DNA of 20,236 nucleotides from Calvatia gigantea (Eukaryota; Basidiomycota; Agaricomycetes; Agaricales; Lycoperdaceae), in NCBI GenBank assembly GCA_025093985.1, contig JACAAK010000057.1:1-20236 (forward strand). The letters are read 5' to 3'. This document shows positions 19,549 to 20,236 of the stretch, in pieces; the first letter of the stretch is position 1; the number at the start of each line of letters is the position of its first letter. Made by a program: the position numbers and the translations under genes. The notes beneath the pieces were generated by a model. The model had not been told where the DNA came from. It made no database searches and saw only the letters and a program-made list of their open reading frames with translations.

Positions 19549-19857
19549 TGTTACGACCTTAGTCGGTTTAGACCTCAGGTTGCAGCTCTGGCTAAGTCTT
19601 GAGGGCGAGTAAGGGAAAGAGAACAGAAGGTGGTTAAGCGTACCGAATACAACAGGGTGTATGTACGCTTAAATACATCTAGAGCTTATCCGGTTGAACG
19701 GATGGAGTAACTACATGAAACGTCTGGTTAAGGCGTGGTAGTTAGTACGAGTCATATCTTTGGAGAACGCTGGACTAGAATAGCTGAAATGGGTACACAG
19801 ATAGTTAGCAATGTAGAATAGCACGGAACTCGTTATGATCGGTGGAAACTCATAACA
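19549..19857 (-). mobile_element. 5' LTR of E1 (CpG-retaining)
   Basis: A 309-bp LTR. In element orientation it starts TGTTATGAGTTTCC and ends GGTCGTAACA. U3 runs from 19857 to about 19642; R plus U5 from 19641 to 19549 (93 nt). It keeps many CpG, in contrast to the 3' LTR. It directly abuts a second ORF3 copy without an intervening polypurine tract. Confidence 0.88.
19641..19675 (-). promoter_or_regulatory. LTR core promoter: TATA box and presumed start site
   Basis: TATTTAAG occupies 19675-19668 in sense orientation, and the putative transcript start ACGCTTAACC begins 34 nt from the start of the box, at 19641. The pair and its 33-34-nt spacing recur at 1355/1389 and 11418/11451, and both elements are present in the 13480 LTR, so the module is conserved across LTR copies of both orientations. 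Confidence 0.65.
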
Positions 19858-20236
19858 GAGTTGTCCCAGTAGCTCTTGACTATCGTCCTCCAATAGTGTT
19901 GGTTCTTTTCTTGGCCTGGTAATACAGTGTGGAACCTTGCGGATGGAAGAAAAACTGATACAAGTTGTGGTGGAGTGATGGTTTTTATAAAACGGTGGAG
20001 GGAGTTGACTTCTTCTTTTATGGAGACAGTAGTTTCTTCATCCATAGGTGTGTCAGCTCGGGTTGGTGGCATGGGGTTGATTGTATTGTGCAATTCAGAA
20101 AGGGTGCTGTGGATTCTGTCAACAAGAGCATTAATTTCTGGATCCTCAGTGGTTTTGTTGTATCTGAGTAAGTTTATAGCCACATTGGCAAGTTCTAGGA
20201 ATATGTCAGCAATATTGAGGTGTTTGAATACCTCAA
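19858..20236 (-). pseudogene. Second ORF3 copy, partial, cut by window edge and LTR
   Basis: Minus-strand continuation of an ORF3 homologue entering from the right edge: EVFKHLNIADIFLELANVA, then KTTEDPEINALVDRIHS, then the same C-terminal region as the full copy up to HYWRTIVKSYWDN. It aligns with residues 145-271 of ORF3. The last 18 residues and the polypurine tract are missing because the 5' LTR of E1 abuts at 19857. The part nearest the LTR (19858-20123) is almost identical to 13982-14247 (one difference seen), while the rest differs at about a quarter of bases. The frame is open throughout. Confidence 0.8.

Larger units (their letters stand above)
13480..19857 (-). mobile_element. Ty3/Gypsy chromovirus E1, near-full structure, inactive
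   Basis: A 6.4-kb minus-strand LTR retrotransposon: 5' LTR (19549-19857), self-priming-type primer-binding site, gag, protease, RT, RNase H, integrase, chromodomain, an extra ORF, polypurine tract and 3' LTR (13480-13783). Integrase lies downstream of RNase H (Ty3/Gypsy order), and the chromodomain places it with chromoviruses. Pol is wrecked by stops and one frameshift. The LTRs differ much more than a recent pair should, and I found no target-site duplication (ATCAA on one side, GAGTT on the other). The boundaries may therefore join parts of two related insertions. The 3' LTR interrupts the older E2 pol. Confidence 0.88.

Overview
The window looks like a transposon-graveyard segment of a filamentous fungal genome, most likely a basidiomycete of the Agaricomycetes. 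The gag, pol and chromodomain sequences have the character of fungal Ty3/Gypsy chromoviruses, no bacterial gene organisation is present, and large stretches are depleted in CpG, as expected for methylated and silenced repeats. I cannot name the species.

Layout. (1) 1-955 is a near-copy of 11155-12119: an LTR plus the RNase H end of a minus-strand Gypsy pol (family E2). All differences I found are small deletions. (2) 956-1105 is a pure C82/G68 tract, probably a joining artefact. (3) 1106-1480 is the 3' end (polypurine tract plus LTR) of a plus-strand element of a second family (E1). (4) 1484-2830 is a minisatellite-like array of about 14 units of 102 bp. (5) 3260-5345 is a noisy, indel-rich mosaic of the same pieces (E1 polypurine tract/LTR, array units, E2 pol). 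(6) 5346-9312 is CpG-rich, host-like DNA holding decayed duplicated sequence, including copies of an unrecognised minus-strand coding family seen again at 10190-10610. (7) 9399-9704 is a 101-codon minus-strand ORF. (8) 11155-13479 is a truncated E2 pol pseudogene, with an oppositely oriented LTR at its 3' end.

(9) 13480-19857 is the main feature: a nearly full-structure E1 Ty3/Gypsy chromovirus on the minus strand. In transcription order it has 5' LTR, primer-binding site, gag with two CCHC zinc knuckles, protease, reverse transcriptase, RNase H, integrase, chromodomain, an extra 289-codon ORF (ORF3), polypurine tract and 3' LTR. It is dead. Pol has one frameshift and eleven internal stops, and gag has one more; ten of these twelve stops are TGA, mostly where an arginine is expected. 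ORF3 is intact. (10) 19858-20236 begins a second ORF3 copy abutting the 5' LTR.

The most interesting points are these. E1 appears to use Tf1-type self-priming: ten bases just inside the 5' LTR are perfectly complementary to a site in the LTR about 34 nt downstream of a TATA box, where transcription should start. ORF3 shows a synonymous-biased pattern between copies, suggesting a real protein of unknown function. The stop-codon spectrum and patchy CpG content suggest decay by CpG deamination. The 102-bp array keeps a 34-codon period and reads on the minus strand as a repeated peptide with a recurrent stop at one position.
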